Shown here in pieces: positions 6,420 to 6,655 of a DNA stretch of 6,655 nt. The stretch comes from DASUBV01 sp035763085 (lineage in GTDB: Bacteria; Actinomycetota; Actinomycetes; Streptosporangiales; Streptosporangiaceae). The stretch spans positions 1 through 6,655 of the forward strand of contig DASUBV010000017.1 of assembly GCA_035763085.1 (NCBI GenBank), written 5' to 3'. Below the pieces are notes generated by a model. It was given only the letters and a program-made list of their open reading frames with translations. It had not been told where the DNA came from and searched no databases. Within the stretch, counting starts at the first letter, position 1, and every line of letters begins with the position of its first letter. The translations under genes were made by a program, and so were the position numbers.

Positions 6420-6541
6420 TCGCTGCCGGGCTTGGTTCCGCGGCAAGGGCGCGGTTCCGCGGCAAGGGCGCGGTTCCGCGGCAAGGGCGCGGTTCCGCTG
6501 CCGGGCGTGGTCCGCAACCGGGCACGGTTCACAGCCGTCGG
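6411..6541. repeat. Phased tandem repeat, about seven copies of a 17-19-bp unit
   Basis: The core of the array is three identical 19-bp copies starting at 6434, 6453 and 6472 (unit GGTTCCGCGGCAAGGGCGC). Degenerate 17-18-bp copies lie before (6417) and after (6491, 6509, 6526). The nonamer GGGCGCGGT occurs exactly at 6411, 6447, 6466 and 6485, with near matches at 6428 (two changes), 6503 and 6520 (one change each). The steps are therefore 17, 19, 19, 19, 18 and 17 bp. The first nonamer is the outer part of the 3' arm of the terminator hairpin, so the array looks like an expansion of that arm. Each junction also contains CGCGG-TT-CCGCG, a small dyad. No open frame of recognisable coding character runs through it. 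Confidence 0.85.
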
Positions 6542-6563
6542 GCCAGGGGGCCTAGCGCGCGGA

Positions 6564-6594
6564 GCTAGCGGCGAACTCGCTAGCGAGCGAACTC
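6564..6594. repeat. Imperfect 15/16-bp tandem duplication across the rny stop
   Basis: GCTAGCGGCGAACTC (6564-6578) is followed directly by GCTAGCGAGCGAACTC (6579-6594); the copies differ by one inserted A. The right copy contains the last codons and TAG stop of the minus-strand rny gene, and the left copy lies just beyond it. The junction also forms a 12-bp perfect palindrome, CTCGCTAGCGAG (6576-6587). Confidence 0.75.
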
Positions 6595-6655
6595 GATGGA
6601 GCGGGACTCGCGCACCACGGTGACGCGGATCTGGCCGGGATAGGTGAGTTCCTCC
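6580..6655 (-). CDS. rny: Ribonuclease Y, C-terminal end only
   Basis: Reading the minus strand from 6654, 24 codons end at TAG (6582-6580). The sequence includes LTYPGQIRVTVVRESRSIEF, which closely matches the usual RNase Y C terminus (YPGQIKVTVIRE.R...A). RNase Y is a membrane-anchored HD-domain endoribonuclease that initiates mRNA turnover in many Gram-positive bacteria. Its N-terminal anchor, KH domain and HD domain lie outside the window. From general knowledge, rny is commonly close to recA/recX on one side and miaB on the other in actinobacteria, which fits this location. It converges on the S9 peptidase gene, with about 200 bp of hairpin and repeat sequence between them. Identification rests on a short but characteristic tail. 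Confidence 0.85.
   Translation of the reverse strand, partial: EELTYPGQIRVTVVRESRSIEFAR

Noticed and set aside
4227..6446. Long - strand open frame of 739 codons antisense to the S9 peptidase
   Set aside because: It is Arg/Gly/Pro/Val-rich with no fold signal and opposes a gene with an intact catalytic triad. It also runs into the terminator and repeats.
6434..6490. CRISPR array
   Set aside because: The 19-bp units are directly contiguous with no unique spacers and no cas genes nearby. This is a simple tandem repeat.

Overview
The window is very GC-rich, with strong third-position G/C bias, long spurious open frames opposite every real gene, and a rny / miaB / miaA / dapF neighbourhood. Together these point to an actinobacterial chromosome. 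The genus cannot be determined from this sequence. The region is mostly conserved core genome. I see no insertion sequence, phage gene, CRISPR array, tRNA or rRNA.

Layout from left to right: (1) the C-terminal end of a DUF4097-type repetitive beta protein on + (to 359); (2) a 59-residue microprotein on + with its own Shine-Dalgarno (478-657); (3) a minus-strand block in transcription order miaB (4066-2543), miaA (2538-1603), dapF (1566-643); (4) a 190-bp divergent intergenic region holding a perfect inverted repeat; (5) a cytosolic S9 (prolyl oligopeptidase family) serine peptidase on + (4257-6380); (6) a convergent intergenic region with a strong hairpin and a phased tandem repeat array; (7) the last 24 codons of a minus-strand gene whose product end matches RNase Y (rny).

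MiaA and MiaB act in sequence on A37 of tRNAs reading UNN codons: prenylation to i6A, then methylthiolation to ms2i6A. They are 4 nt apart and look translationally coupled. DapF makes meso-diaminopimelate for peptidoglycan and lysine. RNase Y initiates mRNA decay in many bacteria. The peptidase has no evident biochemical link to these genes and is a locus-specific neighbour.

I found no convincing undescribed multi-gene system. The signals most worth checking are: two leaderless-promoter configurations with identical geometry in front of miaB and dapF; an array of about seven phased copies of one arm of the terminator hairpin; a microprotein overlapping dapF tail-to-tail; a perfect inverted repeat upstream of the peptidase; and a small tandem duplication that carries the rny stop codon.
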